A stretch of 64,000 nucleotides of DNA from Sabellastarte sp. h YS-2021 (Eukaryota > Annelida > Polychaeta > Sabellida > Sabellidae). Where the stretch lies: assembly GCA_964017235.1 (NCBI GenBank), contig OZ024931.1:23784189-23848188 (forward strand), written 5' to 3'. Positions 1 through 11,335 of this stretch are shown here, one piece after another. A model generated the notes under the pieces. The model was not told the DNA's origin. It saw only the letters and a list, made by a program, of their open reading frames with translations, and did no database searches. Positions within the stretch are counted from its first letter, which is position 1. Every line of letters begins with the position of its first letter. The translations under genes were made by a program, and so were the position numbers.

Positions 1-59
1 AACCAGTCACTTCCCGGTGTACGACCTGATGAGTTTACCGGAGAATCTGACAGGCAGAA

Positions 60-1204
60 GTGGCAGGGGAACCGGTTTCACCAGCTAGTATTCACATCCA
101 GGGTGAACTGCCTGAAGATTCAGCTGACCAGGACCTCTCTGAAGATGCAAACTACAGGGAAACTATCAGAGGAGTCAGGTCTTTCATGGGCTGGCATCAG
201 ATCCCGGATTATGATCATGCCCTTGTCTCTCTAGATGATAACCCTTTTGCCGGTTCCAGAACTAAACCAACCGGTAAAGTGTCTGTCCGGTTACCAGTAG
301 ATGAAGTAGGAAATTTGAGAGGCTGAATATTACAGTTGCTGAAGGCTACCCTGCCAGGAACTCTGAGACTGGTGATTTACTGCGAGACCAGTTTGTGAAG
401 ACACCCAGGTCATCCAAGTGGTATGCAATGCATACAGAAGCAGGAATGTGCTTCTTCAACTGTCTGTGACTGCTCTCCGGAACTGGCCAAACTCAACAGT
501 ACCTTTACCAGAGTGGCCAGACGTAGTTTGCCGTCTGCCCCTGCTTCCCGTACTTTCAGCCAGGACACCTTAAGAAGGTGGGAGAGGGCGTTCCGGGAAC
601 AATCAGTGATATGTAACCAGGCTGCTGGTCTGTCAAGATGTTTGACAAAAGTTCAGTACTCATGGTTACACAGTTGAAGTCACTCCGGGTGGATACAAGC
701 AAGTGCAAGGCAGCAGATAGAACGTGTCAAGCAGTTGACGAACTCGAGTATTTGGGGACTTTCAACCGGTCAATTTCACAAGCCATGCAACGTACAATGC
801 AGGATCTCTCAGAGGGAGTTTTTATCAGCATGGCCAACCTCATTCTGGCTCGTAGAGACAATTATTTAGAATTTATACGTGGTGGAGTAAAGCCAGATAC
901 CTTGACTGCCTTACGTACAGCACCAGTCCATCTTCATTCTCTGTTTCCAGACAGTTTATTGGTTAAAGCTGAAGACGAGATCTCACGTAGTGAGGAGAGG
1001 CGTCCTTCTGGCAGTGCACACAGGAAACCCGGACGTGTTCATCCATACGTTTCCTCAAATGACAGATCAACACAACAACCGGACCGGAAGTCCACTGCAC
1101 CGGCCTGGAAGCAAATTAGAGACCGGCAAGTTGTACAGAAAGGTCGTGGTAAAGCCTCAAACTTCACCCGAAAGCCGGCCAAGGGCTTCAAGAAGCATAA
1201 ATGA
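60..1204 (+). pseudogene. E1 gag-like gene, frameshifted
   Basis: This is the structural (nucleocapsid-like) gene of the element. Open pieces at 60-326, about 305-460 (a different frame), 423-677 and 638-1204 follow one another in collinear order, so the gene was probably one ORF now broken by frameshifts near 303, 460 and 620-640. The last piece (188 aa) holds a helical region with the residues SISQAMQRTMQDL, then a very basic tail ending KPAKGFKKHK, fit for nucleic-acid binding. No zinc knuckle is visible. The assignment rests mainly on position upstream of RT and on analogy with E3 gag. Confidence 0.7.
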
Positions 1205-1300
1205 CAATTACTGTGTTGTGAAAAAGAGCAAGACTGTAATTTTACCTGTAAACTCTTTTGCTGCAAATGTTCCTTTTGTTTCCGGTTTGCCACAAAAGAA

Positions 1301-3352
1301 ATGTGTAAATCCCAATTATTGTTGTACCCATGCAGAACTGTTGTCACAAATCCACCTGTAGGGGCAAGGCTTCAACAGTTCTGGGAGAAATGGGAAGCTC
1401 TGGGTTCGAGTCCAAAAGTAGTCACAATACTGAGAGAGGGTTACACCCTTCCCTTCCGGTTCAGAGCCAATTTAACCAGGTCACCAACTGTCATAAGCAA
1501 CTATGTCAACCCACAAAGACAGTCCCACCTTCTGGAGGCACTGTATCAGCTGACAAACAAAAATGCAGTCCAACCGGTAGCAAACCAAAACTCACTGGGT
1601 TTTTACAACCGGCTATTTTTGGTTCCCAAGCCCAACAACCGGTGGAGACCCATCCTGGACCTGAGCACTCTGAACACCTTCCTCAACACAGAGTCGTTCA
1701 AAATGGAGACCCCAGAGACGATAAGGACCTCCCTTCAGGTAGGGGAGTGGGTCACTTACATAGACTTCAAGGACGCATATTTCCACATACCAATTCACAG
1801 TCAGTCCAGGAAGTACATGCGTTCTCACATCCAGAGTCAGTCCTAATAGTTCAAAGCTCTCCCCTTTGGTCTGTCCACAGCACATATGAAGTTCACAGTG
1901 GTGGCCAAAGAGGTCAAACTGATGGCCTTACAGAGGGGTATAAGAACCCACCAGTACCTAGACGACTGGTTGGTGAGAGCCACGTCCCACCAAACTTGTC
2001 TCCAGCATACACAGACCTTGGTAGCTCTCTGTCGAGAACTAGGGTGGCTGGTGAACGAGAAGTCAGAACTGGACCCAAAACAGGTCTTCAACTTCGTAGG
2101 TTACCAGTTCGACCTCAGGGAGGGCAAGGTCAGACTCACGCCAGAGCGTTGGCAGACCTTAACAGACAAGATATTGTCAATCCGGTCCGGTCCGGTGTGC
2201 CCGGTCCGGCAGTTCATGTCCCTTATAGGCCTGCTAACAGCCACAGAAAAACAAGTCCACCTGGGGCGACTTCATATGAGGCCCATACAGTGGCACTTGA
2301 AAAACAACTGGATGGTACCAGAGTCACTGGAGAAGGTGATACCCGTTCCCAGGTCACTCCACCCTCACTTAAAATGGTGGCTGAAGGAAAGCAATGTTCT
2401 TCCAGGTCAACCATTACACCCTCTAAGACATGCTCTGCAAATCTTTACAGACGCATCAAAAGAAGGGTGGGGCGCGGGAACCTGGTCAGTTCCAGAAAGC
2501 AAGTTGCACATAAATCACCTGGAGCTAAAAGCGGTCTTTCTGGCCTTAAAAGAGTTCCAAGACCTCTGTTCAAACAACATAGTCCTGGTAGCCACAGACA
2601 ACACAACAGTGGTTGCCTATATCAACAAAGAAGGGGGGATGAAGTCGGGCTCCCTGTGTGCCCTACTGTGGAGAATCCTGTCTTGGTTCACCAGGAAACA
2701 GGTAACCCTCAAGGCACGTCACATCCCCGGCCGGCTGAACGTGATAGCAGACAAGCTATCCAGACTTGGCCAGACCATTCAAACAGAATGGTCCCTTCAC
2801 CCAGAGGTGTTCAAAGCTATATGCTCCCGGTGGCACCAGCCACAAGTGGACCTGTTTGCCACCAGGTTCAACAACAAACTACCACAGTTTGTGTCACCAG
2901 TTCCGGATCCCCAGGCATGGGCAGTGGATGCACTCAGCCTATCATGGGAAATTCTGGACCTATATGCCTTCCCACCAGCAGCCATCTTGGACAAAGTGGT
3001 GGAGAAGTTGCAGGACTACCCATGCAGCAGGATCATTCTGATTGCTCCAGGGTGGCCCAACATGCCCTGGTTTTGGGATCTAGTGGCAATGTCCAGTCAG
3101 ATCCCTTTGTGCCTGCCCAATCTGCCCACTCAACCTTTCAACCAGACCGTGCACAGGAACTTGTCAAACCTGAACCTACATGCCTGGCTCCTAGAACCAC
3201 AGCAATCAAGGAGCAGGGCTTCTCTGAGGCAGTGGCAGTACGAATTGAGGCTCCTCAAAGAAGATCAACCAGATCTGTCTATGAGGCAAAGTGGACCATT
3301 TTTACAAAGTGGTGCCTCAGTAATCAGGTGGACTTCAGGGCACCACCTCTGA
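1301..3352 (+). pseudogene. E1 reverse transcriptase / RNase H / Dam-like polyprotein with tandem stops
   Basis: One frame runs from 1301 to 3352, interrupted only by two adjacent stops, TAA TAG at 1844-1849; the flanking pieces (1301-1846 and 1886-3352) are in the same frame. RT motifs in order: GFYNRLFLVPKP, then WVTYIDFKDAYFHIPI, the stops, FKALPFGLSTA, and the catalytic YLDD at 1955-1966. RNase H follows, with FTDASKEGWGA, HLELKAV, ATDNTTVVAYIN and RHIPGRLNVIADKLSR. Next is a region with VDLFATRFNNKLPQFVSP and YAFPP, matching the Dam-methyltransferase-like domain known between RNase H and recombinase in DIRS elements. The 3' end overlaps the recombinase in another frame. Confidence 0.88.
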
Positions 3353-4269
3353 AAGCCATAGCTGACTTCCTGTTGTACTTATTTCAGGACAGGAACTTGC
3401 AACCTGGTATCATTGATGGTTACAGATCAGCCATTGCTGACAAATTGGGCAACTCTACCATTAATGTCAGCAAAGATGAAAATCTTACCCGTCTCCTGGA
3501 TAGTTTCCATAGAGACCGGCCCAAGGCAGGAGGGGTATACCCTCCTGGAACCTGTCCCTGGTCTTGCATCAGCTGACTAAGGCTCCCTTTGAACCTTTAA
3601 AAGAGGCCTCACTAAAACACTTGACATTCAAGACTGTTTTTCTGCTGGCCCCGGGTTCTGGTAAACGCAGGAGTGAGTCAGACTGGTCTAAGGTGTCTTT
3701 GTACCCCTCACCCAGCTTTCTATCCAAGAATCAGCTGGCTAAGGAGGGTCCAGATAGTGTGGCTCCAGTGGTCATACCAGCCCTGGCCCCCACTCTGGAC
3801 AAGTCACTCAAAGGTGACAGGTCCCTGTGTCCAGTCAGAGCCCTTCGCTATTACTATTATTATTTTTTGGACAGGACCTCAGATATTAGGCAGAACAAGG
3901 AGTTGGTCTTTGTCTCCTTCAAAAAAGGTTTCGATAAAGACATCTCACCTGCCACCATCTCCTCATGGATCAAGCAAACTGTGATCCTTTGAGCTCTCTG
4001 ACCAGGAGGCCCTCACACTGCATCAGGTCAAAGCCCATGATGTCAGGGCCTTTGCTGCTTCTAAGGCCTTCCAGTCGGGGGTCTCCTTAGAGCAGATTCT
4101 GTCAGCCTGTCACTGGAAATCCCACAACACCTTCACACAATTTTATTTGAAGGATGTGGCATGGGCTGACACAGAGCTTTTTCATTTAGGGCCAATGGTG
4201 GCGCTGCCCAACAGGTCCACCACCACCACGCCAAAAAATGAGGAGATCTGTACAAATGTAAATATGTAA
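3190..4269 (+). pseudogene. E1 tyrosine recombinase, frameshifted
   Basis: The recombinase would integrate the circular DNA intermediate. Three collinear pieces in different frames make it up: 3190 to about 3530 (start of the core-binding region, RIEAPQRRSTRSVYEAKW), 3564 to about 3990, and about 3990-4269. The catalytic box I arginine lies in APGSGKRRSE, the HxxR box in VKAHDVRAF, and the likely nucleophile tyrosine in HNTFTQFYLKD. Frameshifts near 3530 and 3990 break it. A stretch of five tyrosine codons (about 3846-3862) looks like a small local expansion relative to E3. It begins in the frame overlapping the end of the RT gene, the usual DIRS arrangement. Confidence 0.85.
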
Positions 4270-4581
4270 TATATACATAACTTGTACAATCGTATATAAA
4301 AGCAAAAAAAAAAAAAAAAAAAACAAAAAAAAAAACTGTGACTTGCTTCCTTTGGGAAGTTTATTTCTTATGGGACTGAACTCAACCCTCTCTTCCTATT
4401 CTCAGAGCAGGTCTGAGAAAAAAGGGCGGGTTATCCTTGGACTTCCGGCTAACCGGTTAGTCTTAGCCGACCTTGACCTTTCGGGTCATCTGACCCTAGG
4501 TCAAAATGGGCCTTATCAGTTTTATTCTTTTATGAGTTCATGTATGTCCCTAGCAGCTTACCCGCCTTCCAAGCGGTAGTT

Positions 4582-4680
4582 ATTCAGCAATTGTCCATTG
4601 GATAGCATGTATTAACGCAATAAAATTGCAAATTTAATAAGTAAATTAAATTTTTATAAGTTAATGCCCTATCCAATGGA
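4582..4680 (+). repeat. E1 internal complementary region
   Basis: Two halves meet here. The right half (about 4622-4680) is the reverse complement of the right end at 4896-4956. The left half (4582-4621) begins CAATTGTCCATTGGATAGC and should be the reverse complement of the left end, which is outside the window. In DIRS1 elements this region templates the joining of the two ends in the circle. It predicts that the missing left end begins TTTATTGCGTTAATACATGC. Confidence 0.8.
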
Positions 4681-4895
4681 CAGGCAAGGCCCACCCATCC
4701 GGCCCCGCTATCAGCTTACTAGGGGTCTTAATACGATTAGACACGAAAAAGATGCTATGACGTTACATCCTGACAGCAAGGAAGTACGATGCGCCATCTA
4801 GCGAATGCACACTCTGTGACTGGTCCTGCCGGTATTATATACAGGACGTCTTTTTCTGACGTTTGGCGGGACCGGTCGCGCCGACCAGTAAAGCA

Positions 4896-4956
4896 ATTGT
4901 CCATTGGATAGGGTATTAACTTATAAAAATTTAATTTACTTATTAAATTTGCAAAT
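4896..4956 (+). repeat. E1 right inverted terminal repeat (distal part)
   Basis: The segment from GTCCATTGGATAGGGTATT to TTTGCAAAT is the inverse of 4622-4680 with one or two differences. The CAATTGTCCATTGGATAG motif occurs at both 4587 and 4893. The proximal part of the terminal repeat (4690-4895) has no partner in the window because the left repeat lies outside it. Confidence 0.75.
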
Positions 4957-5366
4957 TGTTCCATGTCTCATCAGCTTAACCAAAGTACTTGAAAGAGTTT
5001 CCCTTATCACTTGATGCTTCCCACCATTTTTTAGCTCGTACTGTAAACCTGCTCAAAATAGAAGTGAACTATTCATATTCAGACCAATAAAGTTCCCTGG
5101 TACAGATATTTGGTTGCATAATCTGCAAGCTGAATTGTTTTATTGCCAGTTTAGGCTGCCCAAATAATCTTAAGGTTTTTTTATGTTGAAATCTTACCTG
5201 AAGGTTAGGGTTATTGCAGTGAATACTTTTAGTGAAAGAAATCCATACTTTGCCCGCAGTTTGTGACAAGTTTGGGCCATTTGCCAGCAGGCATATTATA
5301 CATACCTGGCAAAATTAGACATTGTTACTCTGGTCACTGATAACTCCCTTGTTGGGCGCCTTTTAG
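4957..5366. other. No gene seen; CNOT3 intron or flank
   Basis: AT-rich unique-looking DNA between the right end of E1 and the candidate exon. Short ORFs here have no recognisable content. Confidence 0.5.
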
Positions 5367-5486
5367 GTGTGCCACAAGCTTCCATCCTACAGCGCCCTCT
5401 AGGGAGTGGTACATTGCCCAACAGCCAGGTACACAGTGGTGGTGGCGGCGGTCTGCACCGCAATGCAGCCAGTCTGTGGCACCAGG
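5367..5486 (+). CDS. CNOT3: Candidate CNOT3 cassette exon
   Basis: This 120-nt open segment follows a pyrimidine-containing acceptor ending TTTTAG and is followed by a good donor, G|GTAAGC. It encodes a low-complexity Gly/Ser/Gln-rich peptide with the motif HSGGGGGLHRN. It enters and leaves in phase 1, and its last base G completes a GAT (Asp) codon with the AT that starts the exon at 10971. So it could be included or skipped without changing frame. The composition fits the disordered linker of CNOT3. I cannot confirm homology from memory, and a chance ORF is possible. Confidence 0.38.
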
Positions 5487-6769
5487 GTAAGCCTTGTGTA
5501 TTCGTAGTCTTCCCAGATACGTTGCCAGAGTGGTTATCTTTATTTTCACTAAAGCTAGGTGGTCTGAGAAACTAGACTCTGTTTTAGGAAACTATTTTAT
5601 CTTCCGTAGCAGTTTTATAAAGGAAGTTTTGGTAAATCTCAAAATCTGAAGTGCTAAAATCCTACATTAAATGAAAAGCATAGAATCTGAAATACAAAGA
5701 TATGCAATTGGCGCTAGTTTGAGCTTTACACCAAATGTTTATTTGAACAATTACTTAATTTTAGTATGGACAATATTAATTGACCCCTTCTGTTAATGAA
5801 ATCCTGTGCTATGGGAGATAAATATGTTTATACAACCAGTCAAAACTGTATACAGAGACCTGGTCATGGGAAGACTAATGCATAAAAACATGTGGGTTGC
5901 TGGCAGACTTCATGTACTCTCACTCAGTTGTACTTACTCTATAATATTCAGAGTTAAGCAGCTAGGAACTCAGAATATAAGAGACTTATATTGGGATGGA
6001 CATAACTTTAAATGCCAAAATTGTTGCCCAAAATTGACTACATCGGCATTTGAACAAACGAGAGCCGATAGTTTTAGGTCTTTTAAGCAGTTTTGACTGG
6101 TCAAACTTTTCTAATCTTTTTTTTTCCTATTTGCCTATAAGATCAATATTTATAATTACTGTGTTTTAGTTTGTCTTTGTTTCTTATTTATTATCATTAA
6201 GGAAAAAAAAGTGGTTAACTACCTTTGAAATGCCTTTTCTATGAGCTGTACTTTGGTTCTATTTTGGTTCACAATTCCCACAAAATTCCAATTATTATTC
6301 ACCCATATTATGATTATTATCTAACATGTATGGAAAATTGAGACAGAAATATGAAGTCCTGTTGTTTATGTTGTGTTTTGATAGTGCTACCACCTAAATA
6401 ACTTAGTTTAGTTTCCACCTTTGCTTGAAGATAATCTAGCAATTACATGACCTGCATTTGCACATGGTCTTGTTTTTAATTTGCTTGTTGGTACATTTGC
6501 GGTGTTGAATATTTTTGAAAAAATACTTTGATATTGCAGTGGTAAATGTTGAAAACAGCTTTTAAAATATTAATTTGTTGTCTATTATTAGTTAAAATCA
6601 TCATTATAGTATTGAGGACATAATGGTGTGCTTTGTTGAGAATTTTAAGCTTATCCCAATACAAGGCCCATATCTAAACATGTTAATGTGATTGGCCAGG
6701 GCTTTCAGATGGACAACTTTTGTATTTGTTAATATAGATTGGTAGTTCTGTTCTGGAGGTTCATTTTTA
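5487..6769. other. Non-coding, no feature recognised
   Basis: AT-rich sequence with only short unsupported ORFs. It is probably intron of CNOT3 if the upstream exons lie before the window. Confidence 0.5.
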
Positions 6770-8040
6770 CCCAACAACCCTTTAGGGCTGTCGGGGTATT
6801 GTTTTCACCCATGGTGGGCGGGCAGCGCAAAAAAGTTTGTCTGGGCTGTATCTCAGAAACCGTAAGGTGTAGGAAGTTGATACATGGTAGGGATATTGGC
6901 TAGGGTGTGAAGGTGTGCAGCGTCATGGTGTGACCTTTATTTGACCTTGCCGCAGTGATCTTGAGTTTGAAAATTTTGTCCGGGCTATATCTCGGAAACT
7001 GTAAGGTGTAAGAAGTTGATATGTGGTAGGGACATTAGTTGGGGGGTGTAGCTGTGCAATGTCAGGGTATGCTCATCCTTTGACCTTGCTGTAGTGACCT
7101 TGACCTATAAAATCTCTTCTCGGGCTATATCTCGGAAACCATAAGGTGTAGGAAGTTTATACTTGGTGGGGACATTGGTTAGGGGGTGTAGGTGTGCAAT
7201 GTCGTGTTCTGACCTTTATTTGACCTTTGACCTTGACGTATAGAATCTTGTCCGAGCTATATCTCGGAAACTGTAAGGTGTAGAAAGTTGATACCTTGAT
7301 TAGGGGATGTAGGTGTGCAACGTCATGGTGTGACCTTGATTTGACCTTTGACTTTGCTGTTGTGACCTTGACCTATAAAATCTTTTTTGGGGTTTATCTC
7401 GTAAACTGTAAGGTGTAGGAAGTTGATACGCGATAGGAACATTGGTTAGGGGTATTGGTGTGCAACATCATGGTGTCACCTTGATTTGACCTTGCCGTAT
7501 TGACTTTGACCTATTAATTTTTAGTGGGCTATATCTTGGAAACTGTAAGGTGTAGGAAGTTGATTTTTGGTAGGGACATTGGTCAGGGGTTGTAGATGTG
7601 CAACGTTATGGTGTGACCTTGATTTGACCTTTGACCTTGCTGTAGTGACCTTGACCTATAAAATCTTGTCCTGGCTATATCTCGGAAACCGTAAAATGTA
7701 GGAAACTGATACGTGATAGGGACATTGGTTAGGGGGTGTAGTTATGCAACATCATTACATGACCTTGATTTGGCCTTTGACCTTGCCCTATAAAATCTTG
7801 TGTGGGCCATATCTTGGAAACTGTAAGGTGTAGGAAGTTGATACATGATAGGGACATTGGTTAGGGGTTGTAGGTGTGCAACGTCATAGTGACTATGATT
7901 TGATCTTTGACCCAGTCATAGTGACCATGAGTTTTAAAATTTTGTCTGGGCTATTCCATAAGGTATAGAAGGTTGACAGCAGGTAGGGACATTGGTTAGG
8001 GGGTGTAGATATGCATCATGGTGTGACCTTTAACACTGTC
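6770..8040 (+). repeat. Helitron-like (pearl/HINE-type) repeat with about nine tandem units
   Basis: A head CAACCCTTTAGGGCTG followed by TCGGGGTATTGTTTTCACCC leads into about nine units of 130-145 bp. Each unit carries TATCTCGGAAACTGTAAGG, then GGAAGTTGATAC, GGGACATTGGTTAGG and TGACCTTGA. The same head and unit recur at 12023, 20930 and 29640, and a lone inverted unit at 63300. Head, tandem core and hairpin tail resemble molluscan pearl elements, thought to be non-autonomous Helentrons. Family naming is inference. Confidence 0.75.
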
Positions 8041-8640
8041 GATTGACAGCTATTCTCTAATTTATAAGTAAGCGTCCCTGAAAGGGCGCTTATTTGTTTT
8101 CGTCTCACTTTCCTCGCCGCCGCATTATGGTCTCCTTTGAATATCTCCCTTATTATTGGAAGGCTTCAAACCATATTTGGCAGTTACCTTAGGCGTGGGA
8201 AAATTTTTCTGCATGCTTAAATTTGTGAAAACGCGAGCTGAGTAGATTTTGGGAGCAATCCCTTGAAAAATGTCTCATTAAGCGTCCCACAAGGGACGCT
8301 TGTTTGTGTATGGGAGACCTTCAGGCTCCACCGGCTCCGCTTTTTGTTTTCCTTATAACTCTGTAACTGTTACGCGGATTCTTTTCAAATTTGGCAGGTT
8401 TAGGCAGTAGCCTTGGGGAATTTTTTTGAATATGCTGCAGTGACATTTCAACCAATCAGAGAGGTCACATGACCAAAAATGTCTTTTTTCGATGGGGAAG
8501 CTTGTCCGGATGATAACTTGAAAGGAATTTTATCAATTCACCTGAAACTTGGCAAATACATTCATTCTATTAAAATCTGGAAATCATTAGATTTTGGCAT
8601 TGATTGGTTAAGAAATGGCCGAGTAATTAATGATTAATTA
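8041..8640. repeat. Dispersed repeat with AAGCGTCCC...GGGACGCTT palindromes
   Basis: Two short palindromic blocks occur: AAGCGTCCCTGAAAGGGCGCTT-like at about 8068, and GCGTCCCACAAGGGACGC at 8281. Each is followed by related text about a Cys-free, GC-richer stretch (CGCCGCCGC) and TCTCC. A similar block occurs near 30550 (CCCATCAGGGGCACTT) and a weaker one at 28720. This looks like the head of another non-coding element family that includes the arrays downstream. Confidence 0.5.
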
Positions 8641-8649
8641 ATCATTATG

Positions 8650-10095
8650 AATTTTCCAAATAAGGAAAACACAAAGATGCTTATATCTCGAAAACCGTGC
8701 TAGATAGAGCGATTTCGACGAAATTTTTGACCCACAGGGTACCTCTAAAGAGTAGCCATGCCAATTTTCGAAAAAAATTTGTCTTGCCAAAAATGGCGTC
8801 CATTTTGAATTTTCGAATTTTTGCGCAAAAATTGCAAAACACAAAAATGCTAATATTTCGAAAAACCGTGATACATAGAGTGATTTCGACGAAATTTTTG
8901 ATCTTCAGGGTATCTCTGCAGAGCAGCTATCCCAAAGAGCTTTCACTTGAAGTTTCAGACCCATAGCTAATTGCTTACCTATTCAAAATGAGTAAATGCG
9001 AATTACCTCTAAAAGTATTGCCAATTTTTCTCAAATAACTCATTCACCTACTTTTGGGAGAGCTTTCACTCCGTGAAGTTTCAGACCCATAGCTAATTAT
9101 TTACCTACTCAAAATGAGTAAATGCTAATTATCTGTAAAAGTATTGTGGATACCCAATTTTTATCAAATAACTCATTCATCTACTTGTGGGAGAGCTTTC
9201 ACATGGTGAAGGTTCAGACCCATAGCTAATTACTCACCTACTCAAAATGAGTAAATGCGAATTATCTCTAAAAGTATTGCAGATAGCCAATTTTTCTCAA
9301 ATAACTCATTCACCTACTTTTGGGAGAGCTTTCACTCTGTGAAGTTTCAGACCCATAGCTATTTATTCACCTACTCAAACTGAGTAAATGCTAATTATCT
9401 GTAAAAGTATTGTGGATACCCAATTTTTATCAAATACTCATTCATCTACTTGTGGGAGAGCTTTCACATGGTGAAGTTTCAAACCCATAGCTAATTACTC
9501 ACCTACTCAAAATGAGTAAATGCGAATTATCTCTAAAAGTATTGCAGATAGCCAATTTTTCTCAAATAACTCATTCACCTACTTTTGGGAGAGCTTTCAC
9601 TTGGTGAAGTTTCAGACCCATAGCTAATTATTCACCTACTCAAAATGAGTAAATGTGAATTATCTCTTAATAGTATTGCAGATAGCCAAGTTTTCTCAAA
9701 TAACTCATTCACCTACTTTTGGAAGAGCTTTCACACACGAAAATGAAAAATTGTGAATATCTCGGAAAAGCTATTTCTTCTCCTTTAATGCTCGGTGGGA
9801 GATACACACCGCGGCAGTGGTCTTGACAAAAATTTTTGTCTCCCCAAAAATGGTGGCCATTTTGAATTTACAAAGTTTTTGCAAAACACAAAAATGCTTA
9901 TATCTTGAAAACCGTGCTATATGGAGCGAACTCAACAAAATTTTTGACCTGCTGGGTATCTCTGCAGAGTAGCCATGCCAATTTTCCAAATATTTTTGTC
10001 TCGCCAAATATAGCGGACATTTTTAATTTTTTAATTTTTTGCAAAACACAAAAATGCTTATATCTTGAAAACCGTGCTAGATAGAGCAGACTGCG
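8650..10095 (+). repeat. Array of about 155 bp units, split by a second array
   Basis: Units carrying AACACAAAAATGCTTATAT, ACCGTGCTAGATAGAGCGA, GAAATTTTTGACC and AAAATGGCG occur at about 8665 and 8835, then again at about 9760, 9880 and 10035. The 8940-9735 array of a different unit sits between them. Short ORFs on both strands here are repeat translations, not genes. Confidence 0.7.
8940..9735 (+). repeat. Tandem array, about 133 bp unit, alternating two variants
   Basis: About seven copies begin GAGAGCTTTCAC and contain TTCAGACCCATAGCTAATTA and CTCAAAATGAGTAAATGC. Two subtypes alternate: one has CACATGGTGAA and GCGAATTATCTCTAAAAG with GCAGATAGCC, the other CACTCYGTGAA and GCTAATTATCTGTAAAAG with GTGGATACCC. 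The true period of recent copies is therefore a dimer of about 265 bp. Confidence 0.8.
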
Positions 10096-10589
10096 GTGAC
10101 TTTGATTGCCACAACAGTTTTAGGCTAGAAACGAAGCATTTTCTTAATACTTTAGCACTCACCTTTATATCCTTTTCGGGATGCTTTGTTTTTGCATAGC
10201 AAAAACATTATCCTTTTTTTTTTGCGAGCGATCCTCTAGTTTATGAGTGATTTTCTGACACCTTCCAATCTGAAAGCCTTAAATTTAGGTCAACCCCCTA
10301 TTATCTTCTTAAGTATTGCATTTAGAGCCATAAAATGTACTGGGAGACCCCCCATGGGTCAAACTGGGGCCATAAAATAGCTGATTTTGAGTTTTTGCCT
10401 TATATCTCCTTTATTGTTGCTTTTACAGCTTCAGAATGTATTAAGAGGTATTGGGAAAGCATATGTGGAGAGTCTAAATAGCCGGTCAGTTTTACCCCCC
10501 GACCCCCCTTATTAAGAGGTATTGGGAAAGCATACAGCGAAGCTTTGTGCATTCTTAGCTTTCCAGCATGCTTATTAAAACCAAAAAGC

Positions 10590-10920
10590 ATTTTAAACTT
10601 TCAGGGATGCTTCGCTTTTGTCAGCAAAAGCATTCCTCTAGTTTTTACAGATTCATAATTTTTAGTTTAGTGATTAATTCTGTCATCTTGCTATTGAATT
10701 GTCTTGTTTTAATACTTTATCTTTACATACATTTTCTTTCTCTTAGACATTATTTTCTCTACTTAAACATTATTTGAAGCTTTATATAACTCACACTGCT
10801 CTGAAAGTATGCCAATCTGTGTACTGTTTCACTACTTCTGTATCTCATGGTGTTGAAAAGTTTTTCTCCAGGCTTTGGGGTACAGGCATCTCTGATGCTA
10901 TTTTCTTTTCTTTATTCTGA
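10590..10920 (+). repeat. Element tail with terminal hairpin just upstream of a CNOT3 exon
   Basis: A hairpin near 10607-10636 (GATGCTTCGCTTTTG ... CAGCAAAAGCATT) is followed at 10670-10905 by a tail shared with 12715-12830, 21380-21570 and 30200-30400. It ends in the small hairpin GCATCTCTGATGC (10886-10898) and CTATTT. It lies about 70 bp before the exon at 10971, so transposon sequence abuts the acceptor region. Confidence 0.65.
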
Positions 10921-10970
10921 AAACTTCCAACTTTTTGCTGTTAATGATATTTTGGTACTTTGTGTTCCAG

Positions 10971-11335
10971 ATAAAGGGCTAACAAACTCACTGGACCACT
11001 CAGGGGCAAGTACAAACAGCTCATCAGTGAGTAACTCAACCCCAGCTTCAGTCACACCTGTACCACCCTCCCCCTCCCCTTCAATCCCTACGACTATTAC
11101 CCCTGTCCCGCAGCCAAGCAATCCTGGCAACCAGCCCAACCCAAACATCTCCAACAATGTGATACTGAACAATAACAGTGGTGGGGTCAGCTCAACTTCG
11201 CAGCAACCCCCAGTAGTGGCTGCAACGCCTAGCAGCGGAACACAGCCACAGCAACAGATGTCCTCGATCCACCCACAGGCTCCAAAAGTCATCATGAATG
11301 GGCCCTCTGCACCAGGACAGCCGCATGTGATGAAG
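10971..11335 (+). CDS. CNOT3: CNOT3 exon, Ser/Pro/Gln-rich linker
   Basis: The exon starts after TTCCAG at 10970 and ends before GTGAG at 11336, entering in phase 1 and leaving in phase 0. It encodes about 121 residues rich in Ser, Thr, Pro, Asn and Gln, with stretches such as VTPVPPSPSPSIP and ending HVMK. This is the disordered linker between the N-terminal coiled-coil domain and the C-terminal NOT box. CNOT3 is a scaffold subunit of the CCR4-NOT deadenylase complex, acting in mRNA decay and translational repression in the cytoplasm. The upstream N-terminal exons are not in the window. The minus-strand ORF across this exon is a compositional shadow. Confidence 0.9.

Larger units (their letters stand above)
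1..4956 (+). mobile_element. E1: DIRS1-like tyrosine-recombinase retrotransposon, 3' part
   Basis: The order gag, RT/RNase H/methyltransferase-like domain, tyrosine recombinase, internal complementary region and right inverted terminal repeat is that of DIRS1-type elements. These replicate through a circular DNA and integrate with a tyrosine recombinase, leaving no target duplication. The left end is outside the window. The right end is placed near 4956 because the sequence just inside it is repeated, inverted, in the internal complementary region (4582-4680). The element is broken: gag has at least two frameshifts, RT has two consecutive stops, and the recombinase has two frameshifts. Its proteins resemble those of E3 (42732-48582), but the termini differ. 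Confidence 0.9.

Noticed and set aside
1330..3576. Longest ORF in the window (748 aa, plus strand)
   Set aside because: Most of it is the +1 shadow of the RT/RNase H frame (1301-3352); only its last part (after about 3190) is genuine recombinase sequence, which I list separately.
8940..9735. CRISPR-like regular repeats
   Set aside because: Units are head-to-tail without unique spacers, and the DNA is animal.
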